Shown: positions 43,323-52,687, counted from the first letter of the stretch. The stretch: 64,000 bases of DNA from an uncultured Bacteroidales bacterium (GCA_947165255.1 CAMUZR010000010.1:1-64000), one strand, 5' to 3'. The notes: generated by a model not told the origin, from the sequence alone. Numbers and translations are program-made.

Positions 43323-44147
43323 ATGTCTTATTGTATGTCATTGAGTAGGCGGTGCCTGCGTCGCATCGCGGTGGTGGCTCTCCTGCTGGTTTGGGCTGTG
43401 GGGGCTGTGGCCCAGGAGCCTTGGTGCCCCGAGCCGACCAACCGGCTGGTGAACGACTACGGCAACGTGCTCTCGCCGGAACAGCGCGAGACGCTGGAGC
43501 AGCGTTTGGTGGCCTTCGACGACAGCACGTCCAATCAGATTCTCGTGGTCATTACCCCCGACTTGCACGACTGCGAGATTATGGACCTGGGCACCCGTAT
43601 CGGCACTACCTGGGGCGTGGGCCGCAAGGATTTGAAGAACGGCGTGGTCATTCTCATCAAGTCGAAAGTGGATGAGGACGATTATGGCGATGTGGCCATC
43701 CTGCCGGGTTATGGCCTGGAGGGTGCGCTGCCCGACATTTTTTGCAAGCACATTATTGATGACGAGATGATCGACCCCCTCAGCCAGGGCGACTATTACG
43801 GGGCTTTGGTGGCGGCGTTGGAGGTGATTGAGCCTGTTTGCACAGGCGAGTACAGCTATGAACGTTACCGCCAGGAGAACCGCCGTGTTCTCTTTGGCTT
43901 TGTGGGTGCGCTGATTTTGTTTGTGGTGATATGTATTTTGCTCGACCGATACAGCCGAAAGCACCACCCCAAGGGGGGCGGCAATTTCATGGGCGGCTCC
44001 GGCACCGGCGGCTTTGGCGGTTTCGGCTTAGGCAGCGGACTGGGGCACGGCTCGGGCGGCTTTGGCGGCTTCGGCAGTTCGGGTGGCGGCTTCGGCGGCT
44101 TTGGCGGCGGCTCCTTCGGCGGAGGCGGCGCCCATGGCCGGTTCTGA
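43323..44147 (+). CDS. TPM-domain membrane protein with Gly-rich tail (YgcG-like)
   Basis: This 274-residue protein has a signal peptide or first helix (about residues 12-30), a TPM domain (about 35-175) recognised from NRLVNDYGNVLSPEQRETLE and GVGRKDLKNGVVILI, a transmembrane helix (about 188-210, ending ILLDRYSRKHH) and a Gly/Phe/Ser-rich tail built of GGFGGFG units. The TPM domain of relatives is exposed outside the cytoplasm; phosphatase or repair roles have been reported for some, but none can be assigned here. The pairing with lemA is conserved in many bacteria. A strong terminator follows. Confidence 0.9.
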   Translation: MSYCMSLSRRCLRRIAVVALLLVWAVGAVAQEPWCPEPTNRLVNDYGNVLSPEQRETLEQRLVAFDDSTSNQILVVITPDLHDCEIMDLGTRIGTTWGVGRKDLKNGVVILIKSKVDEDDYGDVAILPGYGLEGALPDIFCKHIIDDEMIDPLSQGDYYGALVAALEVIEPVCTGEYSYERYRQENRRVLFGFVGALILFVVICILLDRYSRKHHPKGGGNFMGGSGTGGFGGFGLGSGLGHGSGGFGGFGSSGGGFGGFGGGSFGGGGAHGRF

Positions 44148-44190
44148 CTCAGGGCTTTCCAGAGGCCGTTTCATCACAATTGGATAATAA

Positions 44191-44232
44191 AGAGGGGCAT
44201 CCGAAAACTAACCGGATGCCCCTCTGTTTTTT
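44191..44232 (+). terminator. Intrinsic terminator after the TPM gene
   Basis: AGAGGGGCATCCG and CGGATGCCCCTCT form a perfect 13-bp stem with a nine-base loop, followed by a T-run. It also lies just beyond the 3' end of the convergent DUF4301 gene. Confidence 0.9.
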
Positions 44233-44267
44233 CGTGATGATGAATAGGATGTGCTCCCGTGTACCGG

Positions 44268-45815
44268 TTATCCTTCGCGGTGCTCTTTGCGGAGCAGGTC
44301 GTTGACGGTCTTGACGGGGTTGAAGGTGGCCAAGGGCACTTCGACGAAGATGGTGTTCCAGTAGGCCATGGCTCCGTTCCACAGGCCGGGAAGTTCCTGC
44401 GACTTGAGGGTGACGGCGCCTTTGGTCTTTTTGCTGATGAAGCCAGTGTCGGGGTCGACATATTTGCGGAGGTCGAAGTAACGGCCGTGGTAGTTCTTGG
44501 TGGCGCAGACGAGGTCGACGGGGTTGAAGTGGGTGGCGTTGTTGAGGATGGCTTCCTGCTGCGGGTCTTTGCGGTTGATTTGCGCGGTCTCGACAATCTG
44601 TAGGCTTTTGATTCCATGAGTGTTGAGGGTGATGAAGGGGCCGCCGCCGGGCTCGCCTTGGTTCTTGACCATGCCGCAGATGCGCATGGGGCGGTTGAGG
44701 AGTTGGTGCAGCTGCTGGGTCTTCTGCGCTGGGGTGGCCTGGGCGTAGTCGTCGGGAAGGACGATGCGGAGGCTTTGCTGGGCGAATTTCTCTATGGCAC
44801 GGAGTTGGGCTGCGGAAACGCCTTCGTCGAGCAGGCGGAGGTATTTGAATGTTTGCTCCTGCAGGTGGAGGAGGAGGCCGGCCAGCACTTTCTTGTAAAT
44901 GATGGTGGTGTGTTTCATCCAGTCGGGCACCACGTTGTCGATGTTTTTGATGAAGATGATGTCGGCGCGTTGTTCGTTGAGGTTCTCGATGAGGGCTCCG
45001 TGGCCACCGGGGCGGAAGATGAGGCGTCCTTCGTCGTCGCGAACGGGTTCGTTCTGCTCGTTGACGGCGATGATGTCGGTATAGTGTTTCTGCTCGGAGA
45101 AGGTGATGTCGAGTTTGACGCCAAAGGAATGCTCGTAGAACAGCTTGACCTCGGTCACTTTCTTGCGGAAGAGGGCGCGGTGCTCAGGCGAGACGGTGAA
45201 ATGGATGTGGACGGTGTCGTCGCTTTGGCGGGCGTATTCGGCTCCCTCGACAATGTGCTCTTCGAGCGGGGTGCGCTGGGTGTGGCCGTAGCGGTGGAAT
45301 TTGAGCAGGCCTTTGGGAAGGCTGCCGTAGCCCATGTATTGCTCCTTGAGTAGGAAGTTGATGACGGTGGCGAAGTCGCCACGGTTCATGTAGTCGCTAA
45401 AGTCGGCATGGGATTTGGCCATGCAGGCGACGAGGTCGTCAAAGAAGGCGAAGGTGCGTATCTGCTCGAGGAATTCTTTGACGGTGGGGAATTCTTTGGG
45501 AATGGTGTAGTCGATGCCGAAGTAGGATGCGGTGAAGGCGTAGAGGTCTTTGAACATGCGGGTGGCTGCGCCGGAGGCGGGGACGAACTTGAGGATGCGT
45601 TTGCCCTTGAGGTTCTTCTGGTAGAAGGTGGCGTATTTGTTGATGTCGGCATCGTCGAGCCGCAATATGCCGCCGTTGTCGACGGTGGCGGCATCGATAA
45701 GGACCGTCTTGGGAAATCCCCGACGGAAGTTGGCTAACTGTCGTTCTACGTCGTCAGGGGTGAGCCCCAGCGACTGCATCTGGGCGAGGTCGGAATCACT
45801 GAATTTTGTTGTCAT
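44268..45815 (-). CDS. DUF4301 family protein
   Basis: The 515-residue protein matches the Bacteroidota DUF4301 family by its opening FSDSDLAQMQSLGLTP, ILKFVPASGAATRMFKDLY and later NPVDLVCATKNYHGRYFDL. A role in sugar or nucleotide metabolism has been suggested for the fold (a GXG-A-A-T-R-M stretch recalls nucleotidyltransferases), but none is proven. No signal peptide or membrane segment is seen. I choose ATG 45815 (MTTKFSD), which fits the family start; the frame extends 12 codons upstream without a better start. A hairpin with a T-run lies between this gene and the upstream lipoprotein gene. Confidence 0.85.
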   Translation of the reverse strand: MTTKFSDSDLAQMQSLGLTPDDVERQLANFRRGFPKTVLIDAATVDNGGILRLDDADINKYATFYQKNLKGKRILKFVPASGAATRMFKDLYAFTASYFGIDYTIPKEFPTVKEFLEQIRTFAFFDDLVACMAKSHADFSDYMNRGDFATVINFLLKEQYMGYGSLPKGLLKFHRYGHTQRTPLEEHIVEGAEYARQSDDTVHIHFTVSPEHRALFRKKVTEVKLFYEHSFGVKLDITFSEQKHYTDIIAVNEQNEPVRDDEGRLIFRPGGHGALIENLNEQRADIIFIKNIDNVVPDWMKHTTIIYKKVLAGLLLHLQEQTFKYLRLLDEGVSAAQLRAIEKFAQQSLRIVLPDDYAQATPAQKTQQLHQLLNRPMRICGMVKNQGEPGGGPFITLNTHGIKSLQIVETAQINRKDPQQEAILNNATHFNPVDLVCATKNYHGRYFDLRKYVDPDTGFISKKTKGAVTLKSQELPGLWNGAMAYWNTIFVEVPLATFNPVKTVNDLLRKEHREG

Positions 45816-45837
45816 AGCGCTGGATTGGATTTTGTGA

Positions 45838-45896
45838 AAAGAAAAACTCAAGTTTACCGTAGTGCATCACTGGATGACCTGGGATAAACTTGAGTT
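45838..45896 (-). terminator. Terminator-like inverted repeat between two minus-strand genes
   Basis: AACTCAAGTTTA (45845-45856) and TAAACTTGAGTT (45885-45896) form a perfect 12-bp stem with a 28-base loop; read on the minus strand the stem is followed by a T-rich stretch. It would separate the lipoprotein gene from the DUF4301 gene, or act as an attenuator, since no promoter was found between it and the DUF4301 start. Confidence 0.6.
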
Positions 45897-46003
45897 GTTG
45901 TACTTAAACATTTTGAACGGGCTACCGTTGTTTTAGAGATTTCCGTGGACGGGGGACGCCCTGTTGTGGAAATTTCCGAGTTCCGGGTTTTCGGTTCGAT
46001 GCG

Positions 46004-46453
46004 TTACTTGGTGATGTCTTGGAAATCGGCACGGCCAAGGGTTCTATCGCCGATAATCTTCACGGTGGTGGTGACGGTTTCGCTTTCTTTTAATCGGACG
46101 GATTTCTCGCCCTCACGATAGTAGGAACGGTTGTTGAGGGTGTCGGGTTCGTTGACACGGGCAACAATGGTGAATATGGCAGGGGCGGCGAAACGGGTTT
46201 TGTACACGCCGGAGGCATCGCACTGGCCTGTGTCGGCAATAGTGCCTGTGATGGGGTTGGAGGGGTCGGAGTCGTTTTCTTTTACATATTGAATCTTGAC
46301 CCAGGCACCTGGTGCGGGCAGGTTGTTGTTCTTAGAATCGATGACGGTGACGTCGATATAGCACCATGTGTCCTTGTCGCAGGAGGTGAAAAGGAGTGCG
46401 GATAATACGCTGATTAACAGGGCACCGACTAGAAACAGACTTTTTTTCTTCAT
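46004..46453 (-). CDS. Lipoprotein with a single beta-sandwich-like domain
   Basis: The 149-residue protein has a type II signal peptide with lipobox LFTSC (Cys near residue 25). The mature part reads like a carboxypeptidase-regulatory or transthyretin-like sandwich (YIDVTVIDSKNNNLPAPGAW, then GVYKTRFAAPAIFTIVARV). Such domains are usually structural modules on surface proteins. No catalytic motif is seen and no family is named. It is divergent from the cyclophilin gene. Confidence 0.75.
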   Translation of the reverse strand: MKKKSLFLVGALLISVLSALLFTSCDKDTWCYIDVTVIDSKNNNLPAPGAWVKIQYVKENDSDPSNPITGTIADTGQCDASGVYKTRFAAPAIFTIVARVNEPDTLNNRSYYREGEKSVRLKESETVTTTVKIIGDRTLGRADFQDITK

Positions 46454-46468
46454 AAAAAATCGTTTATT

Positions 46469-46502
46469 TTTGTGGTTAAATGAATTTTTTTGACTAATTT
46501 TG
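46469..46502 (+). promoter_or_regulatory. Promoter of the cyclophilin gene
   Basis: TTTG at 46469-46472 and TAATTTTG at 46495-46502 are spaced by 22 bases, slightly long. Transcription would start near 46508 and excludes the TTG at 46490 as a start. Confidence 0.6.
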
Positions 46503-46531
46503 CAACTGCAAAGATAATAAAAAAACGCGGT

Positions 46532-47242
46532 ATGATAACAAAAAAAATAACTTTTTTATTAGTTTTTTTATCTTTTTTCTTTTGTGCTTTTTCGCAAAAT
46601 GCTGATAAACAGAAGAAAGGAGGCGATAAAGTTTTCTATGTCAAAATTGAGACTTCTTATGGTGACATGGTGGTAAAACTATACAATGAGACCCCGAAAC
46701 ACCGCGATAATTTCTTAAAGTTGGTGAAAGAAGGTAATTATGACGGCCTTCTTTTCCACCGTGTGATTAAGGATTTTATGATCCAGGGGGGCGACCCCAA
46801 TTCCCGTACCGCCAAGCCCGGACAGATGCTGGGCGACGGCGAGCTCGGCTATACTATCCCGGCTGAGTTCGTACCTACGCTGTTCCATAAGAAGGGCGCT
46901 CTGGCCGCCGCTAGGCAGGCCGACCAGGTGAACCCAACGAAGGCTTCCTCGTCCTGCCAGTTCTATATCGTGCAGGGTAACAAATGGGATGCCAACCGGT
47001 TGGCTATGGTTGAGCAGCGGATGGGCAAGCACTTTACTCCTGAGCAGGCACAGGTGTATGCCACCTTGGGCGGCACGCCGTTCCTGGACGGCGATTACAC
47101 CGTCTTTGGCGAGGTGGTGGAAGGTATGGAGGTGATTGACAAGATTGCCGCCACGCAGACCGGCCCCAACGACCGCCCGGTGGAGGATGTGAAGATGAAA
47201 ATGTCTTTGCTGGAGAGTTATAAACCCGCTGTTTCTAAGTAA
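46532..47242 (+). CDS. Cyclophilin-type peptidyl-prolyl isomerase, exported
   Basis: The enzyme catalyses cis-trans isomerisation of proline bonds in exported proteins. The 236-residue protein (ATG 46532) has a signal peptide (about residues 1-22, ending AFSQ) and the cyclophilin core: LLFHRVIKDFMIQGGDP carries the catalytic Arg and Phe, followed by SSCQFYIVQG and DGDYTVFGEVVEGMEVI. It has a short extra loop (ARQADQVNPTKAS). The preceding promoter rules out the longer start at 46490. pheS follows after 84 bases. Confidence 0.92.
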   Translation: MITKKITFLLVFLSFFFCAFSQNADKQKKGGDKVFYVKIETSYGDMVVKLYNETPKHRDNFLKLVKEGNYDGLLFHRVIKDFMIQGGDPNSRTAKPGQMLGDGELGYTIPAEFVPTLFHKKGALAAARQADQVNPTKASSSCQFYIVQGNKWDANRLAMVEQRMGKHFTPEQAQVYATLGGTPFLDGDYTVFGEVVEGMEVIDKIAATQTGPNDRPVEDVKMKMSLLESYKPAVSK

Positions 47243-47326
47243 GTTGAGGTTGAATGGGGCTATGGCTGTTCGATAACTAAAACGGACGCCTGTTTCTTAT
47301 CGTAATTAAGTGACTTTTATATACAA

Positions 47327-48376
47327 ATGAACCCACTGAAAGACAAAATTCAAGCCTATATCGAAGATATTCAGGCTACCAGTATTGAGAAATTCCAGGA
47401 CCGCGCAGCGGAGGTGGAAATGTTCCGCGTGAAGTATCTGGGTAAGAAAGGTATCATAAGCGACCTCTTTGAGCAGTTCAAGGCGGTGCCCAATGACGAG
47501 AAGAAGGATTTGGGTAAGGCCTTGAATATGTTGAAGGTGGCCGCCATGGACAAGATTGAGGAATTCAAATCGTTCGTTGAGGAGCATGAGGCCGAAGAGC
47601 AGGCCCATGACCTGACTATGCCGACCGACTTTGCTCAGCTGGGCAGTCGCCATGTGCTGTCGGTGGTGCTGAACGAGATTACCGATATCTTTTCCCGTAT
47701 CGGTTTTACCGTTGCGGAGTCGGTTGAGATTGAGGATGATTGGCATCTGTTTTCGGCGCTGAACTTTCCGCCTGACCACCCGGCACGTGATATGCAGGAT
47801 ACTTTCTTCGTGGAGAAGGAGGAGGGAAAGCAGGAGGTGGCCTTGCGCACGCATACTTCCTCGGTGCAGGTGCGCGTGATGGAGAAGACGAAGCCGCCTA
47901 TCCGCATCATTGCCCCCGGTCGCGTGTTCCGCAATGAGGCCATCAGCGCCCGCGCCCACTGTATTTTCCACCAGGTGGAGGCTCTCTATGTGGACAAGAA
48001 CGTGTCGTTTGCCGACCTGAAGCAGACGCTGCTCTATTTCGCGAAAGAGATGTTTGGCGAACAGACCCAGATCCGGCTCCGCCCCTCCTATTTCCCCTTT
48101 ACCGAACCATCGGCCGAGATGGATATTTCGTGCAGCGTGTGCGGCGGCAAGGGCTGCAATATATGCAAAGGGACGGGCTGGTTGGAGATTTTGGGATGCG
48201 GTATGGTAGACCCTAATGTGCTGCAAGCATGTGGTATAGACCCCAAAGAGTATACCGGTTTCGCACTGGGTATGGGGGTTGAGCGTATGGCTATGCTGAA
48301 GTACCAAATTCGCGATCTGCGCCTCTACTTTGAGAATGACCTCCGTTTCTTGAAGCAATTTGAGGCTATCGTGTAG
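47327..48376 (+). CDS. pheS: Phenylalanine-tRNA ligase, alpha subunit
   Basis: PheS and PheT charge tRNA-Phe. The 349-residue protein has the N-terminal coiled coil (residues about 1-90), class II motif 2 around IRIIAPGRVFRNEAISARAH, the HCIFHQVEALYVD segment and motif 3 with GFALGMGVERMAMLKY. The segment SCSVCGGKGCNICKGTGWLE is the family region at the active-site face. pheT is not adjacent in the window, so the two subunit genes are split. folB follows after 17 bases. Confidence 0.97.
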   Translation: MNPLKDKIQAYIEDIQATSIEKFQDRAAEVEMFRVKYLGKKGIISDLFEQFKAVPNDEKKDLGKALNMLKVAAMDKIEEFKSFVEEHEAEEQAHDLTMPTDFAQLGSRHVLSVVLNEITDIFSRIGFTVAESVEIEDDWHLFSALNFPPDHPARDMQDTFFVEKEEGKQEVALRTHTSSVQVRVMEKTKPPIRIIAPGRVFRNEAISARAHCIFHQVEALYVDKNVSFADLKQTLLYFAKEMFGEQTQIRLRPSYFPFTEPSAEMDISCSVCGGKGCNICKGTGWLEILGCGMVDPNVLQACGIDPKEYTGFALGMGVERMAMLKYQIRDLRLYFENDLRFLKQFEAIV

Positions 48377-48393
48377 CCTACAATGTTGATTCT

Positions 48394-48762
48394 ATGAGTA
48401 CTATCACCCTTAATGGGATGCGTTTCTATGCTTACCATGGCTGTTTTGCCGAGGAGCAGAGGATAGGGACGCATTTCACGGTCGATGTGGCGTTTGAGAC
48501 GGATACGACTCAGGCGCAGCGTTCCGATGATATTTCACATACGGTCAGCTATTTGGACGTGTACCACACAATTCAGCGAGAGATGTCGGTTCCATCGCAT
48601 TTATTGGAGCATGTGGGAGATAGGATAGGCGAGGCCCTGCTGGCAGAATACCCTGCGATAGAGAGTGCTAGGGTGCGGGTGTCGAAGATGAATCCTCCCT
48701 TGGGCGGGCAGTTGGATTCTGTTACGGTGGAGATTATAAAAGTCCGTTCTCAGAAAAACTGA
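48394..48762 (+). CDS. folB: Dihydroneopterin aldolase
   Basis: FolB makes 6-hydroxymethyl-dihydropterin in folate synthesis. The 122-residue protein shows the family start ITLNGMRFYAYHGCFAEEQ with the conserved Glu, and VSYLDVYHTIQREM and LLEHVGDRIGEALL further on. It follows pheS closely. Its last 29 bases overlap the end of radC on the other strand. Confidence 0.94.
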   Translation: MSTITLNGMRFYAYHGCFAEEQRIGTHFTVDVAFETDTTQAQRSDDISHTVSYLDVYHTIQREMSVPSHLLEHVGDRIGEALLAEYPAIESARVRVSKMNPPLGGQLDSVTVEIIKVRSQKN

Positions 48763-49468
48763 AGTAGTCGTGCTTCCCGTCGGGAAGGATGCCGACGATG
48801 ATGTGCTCGATTAGTTTGATGTGCAGGATGTTGCCTGCCTCGGAGATTCGCTTTGTGAGTTCCTTGTCGGGAAGGCTGGGACGCAGTTGCCCCGAAGGGT
48901 GGTTGTGGGCTACGGCAAGAGCCACTGCGTTGTGTTCGAGTGCCGCCTTGAAAATGATGCGGAGGTCGACGGTGGTTTGAGTGAGTCCACCCAAGCCAAT
49001 GCGCTGTATCCATGATACTTTGTTGCGTTGATTGAGGTAGACTGCCCAAAATTCTTCGTGCGGGAGGTCGATGATTTTGGGAGCAATGAAGTGGAAGAGG
49101 TCCTGGCTCCCACGGATGATGTCTTCTTTGTTTTCTCGTTCTTCTCGGAGCATTCGATTGCCGAGTTCGAGGGCTGCCAGTACGGTGACGGCTTTGGCCA
49201 TGCCCATGCCTTTGTATCTTTCTGTTAGGTCGTTCACTTCCAGGCGGGCAAGGTCGGTGAGTTTATTGCCGTTTTGTTGAAGGATGAGTTTGGCCAAATC
49301 GATGGCGCTAGTGCCCTGTATTCCAGTGCGCAACAATATGGCTATCAGTTCGCTGTCGGTAAGGCTCTTCTTGCCTTGGGAGAGCATCTTTTCGCGTGGA
49401 CGGTCTTCGGGTGCCCATTGGGTGATGGGGATGGTTCTGCTGGGGGTGGTTTCAGTGCTTTTTGCCAT
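48734..49468 (-). CDS. radC: RadC family JAB-domain protein
   Basis: The protein has 244 residues. An N-terminal helix-hairpin-helix part (LLRTGIQGTSAIDLAKLIL and LTDLARLEVNDLTERYKG) precedes a JAMM/MPN domain whose zinc ligands are in HNHPSGQLRPSLPD. Although named after a repair gene, RadC proteins have no proven repair role; metal-dependent hydrolase activity is inferred from the motif. The gene has a -7 box at 49486-49493 and a very short leader. It converges on folB and overlaps it. Confidence 0.92.
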   Translation of the reverse strand: MAKSTETTPSRTIPITQWAPEDRPREKMLSQGKKSLTDSELIAILLRTGIQGTSAIDLAKLILQQNGNKLTDLARLEVNDLTERYKGMGMAKAVTVLAALELGNRMLREERENKEDIIRGSQDLFHFIAPKIIDLPHEEFWAVYLNQRNKVSWIQRIGLGGLTQTTVDLRIIFKAALEHNAVALAVAHNHPSGQLRPSLPDKELTKRISEAGNILHIKLIEHIIVGILPDGKHDYFSFSENGLL

Positions 49469-49485
49469 GCTATTTTATTTTTTTG

Positions 49486-49493
49486 CAAAAATA
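49486..49493 (-). promoter_or_regulatory. -7 element of radC
   Basis: On the minus strand TATTTTTG matches TAnnTTTG, 17-25 bases before ATG 49468. No good TTTG box at the proper distance. Confidence 0.5.
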
Positions 49494-49513
49494 CATCTTT
49501 TTTTTGGGAAAAT

Positions 49514-49544
49514 GTTGTAGTGTCGATTATTTTTGTTATCTTTG
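49514..49544 (+). promoter_or_regulatory. Promoter of secDF
   Basis: TATCTTTG at 49537-49544 matches TAnnTTTG, with GTTG at 49514-49517 spaced by 19 bases. The ATG is at 49592, giving a leader of about 40 bases. Confidence 0.65.
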
Positions 49545-49591
49545 CATGTTCAAAAAGTGTAATAACTAAAATAAAACTAAATACGTAAGAT

Positions 49592-52500
49592 ATGCAGAAT
49601 AAAGGACTTATCAAATTTCTTACATGGGCTTTTGTCCTTGTCTGTTTGTATCAATTGTCGTTTACATTTGTTACGAACAGTATCGAGAAGCGTGCTCGAG
49701 CCGACGCCAAAGCCTATGTTCAGAGCTCAACAACCCAAAATTGGATTAGCAACAAAGCCCATGGCGATGCGATTATCGCCCAGACTTTGAGCGATTCACT
49801 CCAGATTGCCCGCGAATCGCAGTATCTTGATTCTATGGCAAGTGAGAAGGTTTTCTTCGGTGCCACCTATCGCTACTGCCAGGCCCGTGAGATCAACCTT
49901 GGCCTTGACTTGAAAGGCGGTATGAACGTCATGTTGGAGGTTTCCACGGTAGACGTCGTCCGCGCACTTGCCGGCCATACCGAGGATTCCACATTCAATA
50001 AAGCTATCGACATGGCTGTCGCTAAGCAGAAGTCGACCACCAATCGCGACTTCGTTTCGCTTTTCTACGAGGCCATTACCGAGTTAGACCCCAATGTCCA
50101 GCTGGCTTCCTATTTCAACACTCAGCTGCGCGACCGCATTAAGCTGAACGATAATAACGACGCCGTTATCAAGGTCGTGAAGGAAGAGGCCGCTAGCGCT
50201 TATGACCGTACTTATGAGATTCTCCGTCAGCGTATCGATAAATTCGGTGTTGCCCAGCCTACTATTCAACAGCTCCGCGCTTCGGAACGTATCTTGGTCG
50301 AACTTCCGGGTGTGAAGGATCCCCAGCGTGTACGTAAACTCCTCCAGGGTACTGCCCAGTTAGAGTTCTGGCTGACTTATGATAACGCTACCGAGGGTTA
50401 TCCTATGCTTGAGAAGATTGATACCTATATTGCTTCTATCGGCGGCATTGACAAGATGGATGAAGAGACTCCCGCTCCTGTGGTGGAAGACACTGCCGCT
50501 TTGGCTGAAAGCACTGCTGAGGTCGCAGAGGCCGAATCGGAAGGTGACTCGCTGTTGAGCGCTCTCGGCGCCGACAAGAACGAGGCTTCAGCTGAGATGG
50601 AAAGTCTTGCAAAGGATCACCCCCTGTTTAATCTCCTGCAGCCTTATGCCGATCAGAGCAGAGGCCTCTACGCAGGTCCTGTTGTGGGTGTGGCCCAGGG
50701 CAAGCATCGCGACGAGATTACCCGTATGATTGATTACGCTTTCGAGAAGAAAGTTATTGATAGCCGCACCGTGAAGTTCCTCTGGGCCGCCAAGCCCATG
50801 AATGACGACGGCTCCGATATTTACCAGCTGTTTGCTATCCGCATTAACACCCGCGACGGTTCCGCACTGCTCGACGGTGGCGTTATTACCGATGCCCGTC
50901 AGGACTATAATCAGACTGGTGGAAATGAAATTTCTATGACAATGAATAGCGAGGGCGCGCGCGAGTGGAAACGTATTACTGGTGAGAATGTGGGTAACTG
51001 CATCGCTATCGTGCTTGATAACCTGGTTTACTCGGCTCCTGTGGTGAATGGCGAGATTGCCGGCGGACGTTCGTCCATTACGGGTGACTTTAGCCTGGAA
51101 GAGGCAAAGGACCTGGCCAATATCCTCAAGTCGGGTAAGCTCCCCGCCCCCGCCGTTATCGTTCAGGAGGCAGTTGTCGGACCTTCTCTTGGTCAGGAGT
51201 CGATTCATAAGGGCTTGCTCTCTTTCATCCTGGCCTTCATTATCGTTCTTATCTACATGGTTGTGTTCTACAACCGCGGCGGTTGGGTTTCTGTTGTCGC
51301 CCTTATCACGAATATTTTCCTGTTGATGGGTGTCCTTGCCTCTGTGGGTGCCGTCCTCACCATGCCGGGTATCGCCGGTATTGTGTTGACTCTGGCTATG
51401 GCAGTGGATGGTAACGTTATTATTTACGAACGTATTAAGGAAGAGTTACGTGCCGGCTCCAGCATGGCGAACGCCGTAGATGCCGGTTTCAAGAACGCTC
51501 TCTCTGCTATTATCGACGGTCAGGTGACTACCTTCCTCCTGGGTCTCGTCCTCGTGCTCTTCGGTTCGGGTCCTGTTCAAGGTTTTGCTGTCACCCTCTG
51601 CATAGGTATCGTTACCTCTCTCTTCACTTCGATTTTTATCACCCGTCTCTGCATCGACTGGATGATGAACCACAAGAAGAAAATCAACTTCTCTTTCCCC
51701 TTCTCGGAAAACTTCATGCAGAATGTCCACGTTGACTTTATCGGTAAACGCAGAACCTTCTATATAATCGCAGTTTGCGCTATCGTTATTTGCCTTGTCG
51801 GTATCGTTGCCCGCGGTCTCAATCCCGGTATTGATTTCACCGGTGGCCGCACATACGTGGTTCGCTTTGACCAGCCTGTGAACGCAGTGGATGTTCGTTC
51901 CGCCCTTGATCAGGAATTTGGCGACGCTCCCGAAGTGAAGACTTATGGTCCGTCCACTCAGTTGAAGATTACCACAAAGTATAAAGTTAATGAGGATGGC
52001 GAAGAGGTGAACAACGAAATTGTCACCAAGCTGTATACTGCAGTGAAGGGTTTCTTCTCCAACGAGATTTCGGAGAAAGATTTCCGTAGCACTGAGACCA
52101 ACCCGCTGGGTATTATCCAGTCGGAGCAGGTGGGAGCTACCATTGCAAACGATTTGGTCCGCAATGCTATCTTGGCGGTCATAGGAGGTCTTATCATTAT
52201 GTTCCTCTATATTCTGATCCGTTTCAAGAACTGGCGTTTCGGTCTGGGTAGTGTCATTGCCCTGATTCACGATACCCTTTTGGTAATTGGTGTTTTTGCC
52301 CTGTTCCACGGTATCCTCCCCTTCAACCTGGATGTCGACCAGTCTTTCATTGCAGCCGTCTTGACGGTTATTGGTTACTCCATTAACGCCACTGTGGTTA
52401 TTTTCGACCGTGTTCGTGAGAACCGTAAGAATTTCCCCAAACGCACTCTGGAGGTCCAGATGAACGATGCTATCAATGCAACGTTGGCTCGTACTATTAA

Positions 52501-52687
52501 CACCAGCGGCACCACATTCTTCACCCTGTTGATGATGTTCATCTTTGGCGGTGAAGTGATCCGTGGATTTGTTTTTGCAATCCTCGTCGGTGTGCTGGTC
52601 GGCGTATTCTCCTCTGTGTGCATTGCCTGCTCGGTTGTATACGAGGTTTCCCGTTCCGAAAGAGCCAGACTTGAGGCTAAAAAATAA
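49592..52687 (+). CDS. secDF: Fused protein translocase subunit SecDF
   Basis: SecD and SecF use the proton gradient to help SecYEG release exported proteins. Here they form one chain of 1031 residues, the usual state in Bacteroidota. The SecD half has the start LGLDLKGGMNVMLEV, the P1 domain, and a membrane block with AMAVDGNVIIYERIKEELR. The SecF half begins near residue 720 (NPGIDFTGGRTYVVRF) and carries GYSINATVVIFDRVREN. Twelve membrane segments are expected. An acidic, Ala/Glu-rich insertion (about residues 290-335) lies inside the SecD periplasmic part. A small membrane protein gene follows after 40 bases. Confidence 0.97.
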   Translation: MQNKGLIKFLTWAFVLVCLYQLSFTFVTNSIEKRARADAKAYVQSSTTQNWISNKAHGDAIIAQTLSDSLQIARESQYLDSMASEKVFFGATYRYCQAREINLGLDLKGGMNVMLEVSTVDVVRALAGHTEDSTFNKAIDMAVAKQKSTTNRDFVSLFYEAITELDPNVQLASYFNTQLRDRIKLNDNNDAVIKVVKEEAASAYDRTYEILRQRIDKFGVAQPTIQQLRASERILVELPGVKDPQRVRKLLQGTAQLEFWLTYDNATEGYPMLEKIDTYIASIGGIDKMDEETPAPVVEDTAALAESTAEVAEAESEGDSLLSALGADKNEASAEMESLAKDHPLFNLLQPYADQSRGLYAGPVVGVAQGKHRDEITRMIDYAFEKKVIDSRTVKFLWAAKPMNDDGSDIYQLFAIRINTRDGSALLDGGVITDARQDYNQTGGNEISMTMNSEGAREWKRITGENVGNCIAIVLDNLVYSAPVVNGEIAGGRSSITGDFSLEEAKDLANILKSGKLPAPAVIVQEAVVGPSLGQESIHKGLLSFILAFIIVLIYMVVFYNRGGWVSVVALITNIFLLMGVLASVGAVLTMPGIAGIVLTLAMAVDGNVIIYERIKEELRAGSSMANAVDAGFKNALSAIIDGQVTTFLLGLVLVLFGSGPVQGFAVTLCIGIVTSLFTSIFITRLCIDWMMNHKKKINFSFPFSENFMQNVHVDFIGKRRTFYIIAVCAIVICLVGIVARGLNPGIDFTGGRTYVVRFDQPVNAVDVRSALDQEFGDAPEVKTYGPSTQLKITTKYKVNEDGEEVNNEIVTKLYTAVKGFFSNEISEKDFRSTETNPLGIIQSEQVGATIANDLVRNAILAVIGGLIIMFLYILIRFKNWRFGLGSVIALIHDTLLVIGVFALFHGILPFNLDVDQSFIAAVLTVIGYSINATVVIFDRVRENRKNFPKRTLEVQMNDAINATLARTINTSGTTFFTLLMMFIFGGEVIRGFVFAILVGVLVGVFSSVCIACSVVYEVSRSERARLEAKK

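Noticed and set aside
47306..48358. 350-codon minus-strand frame opposite pheS
   Set aside because: pheS is conserved along its whole length; the opposite frame is a His/Leu-rich shadow.
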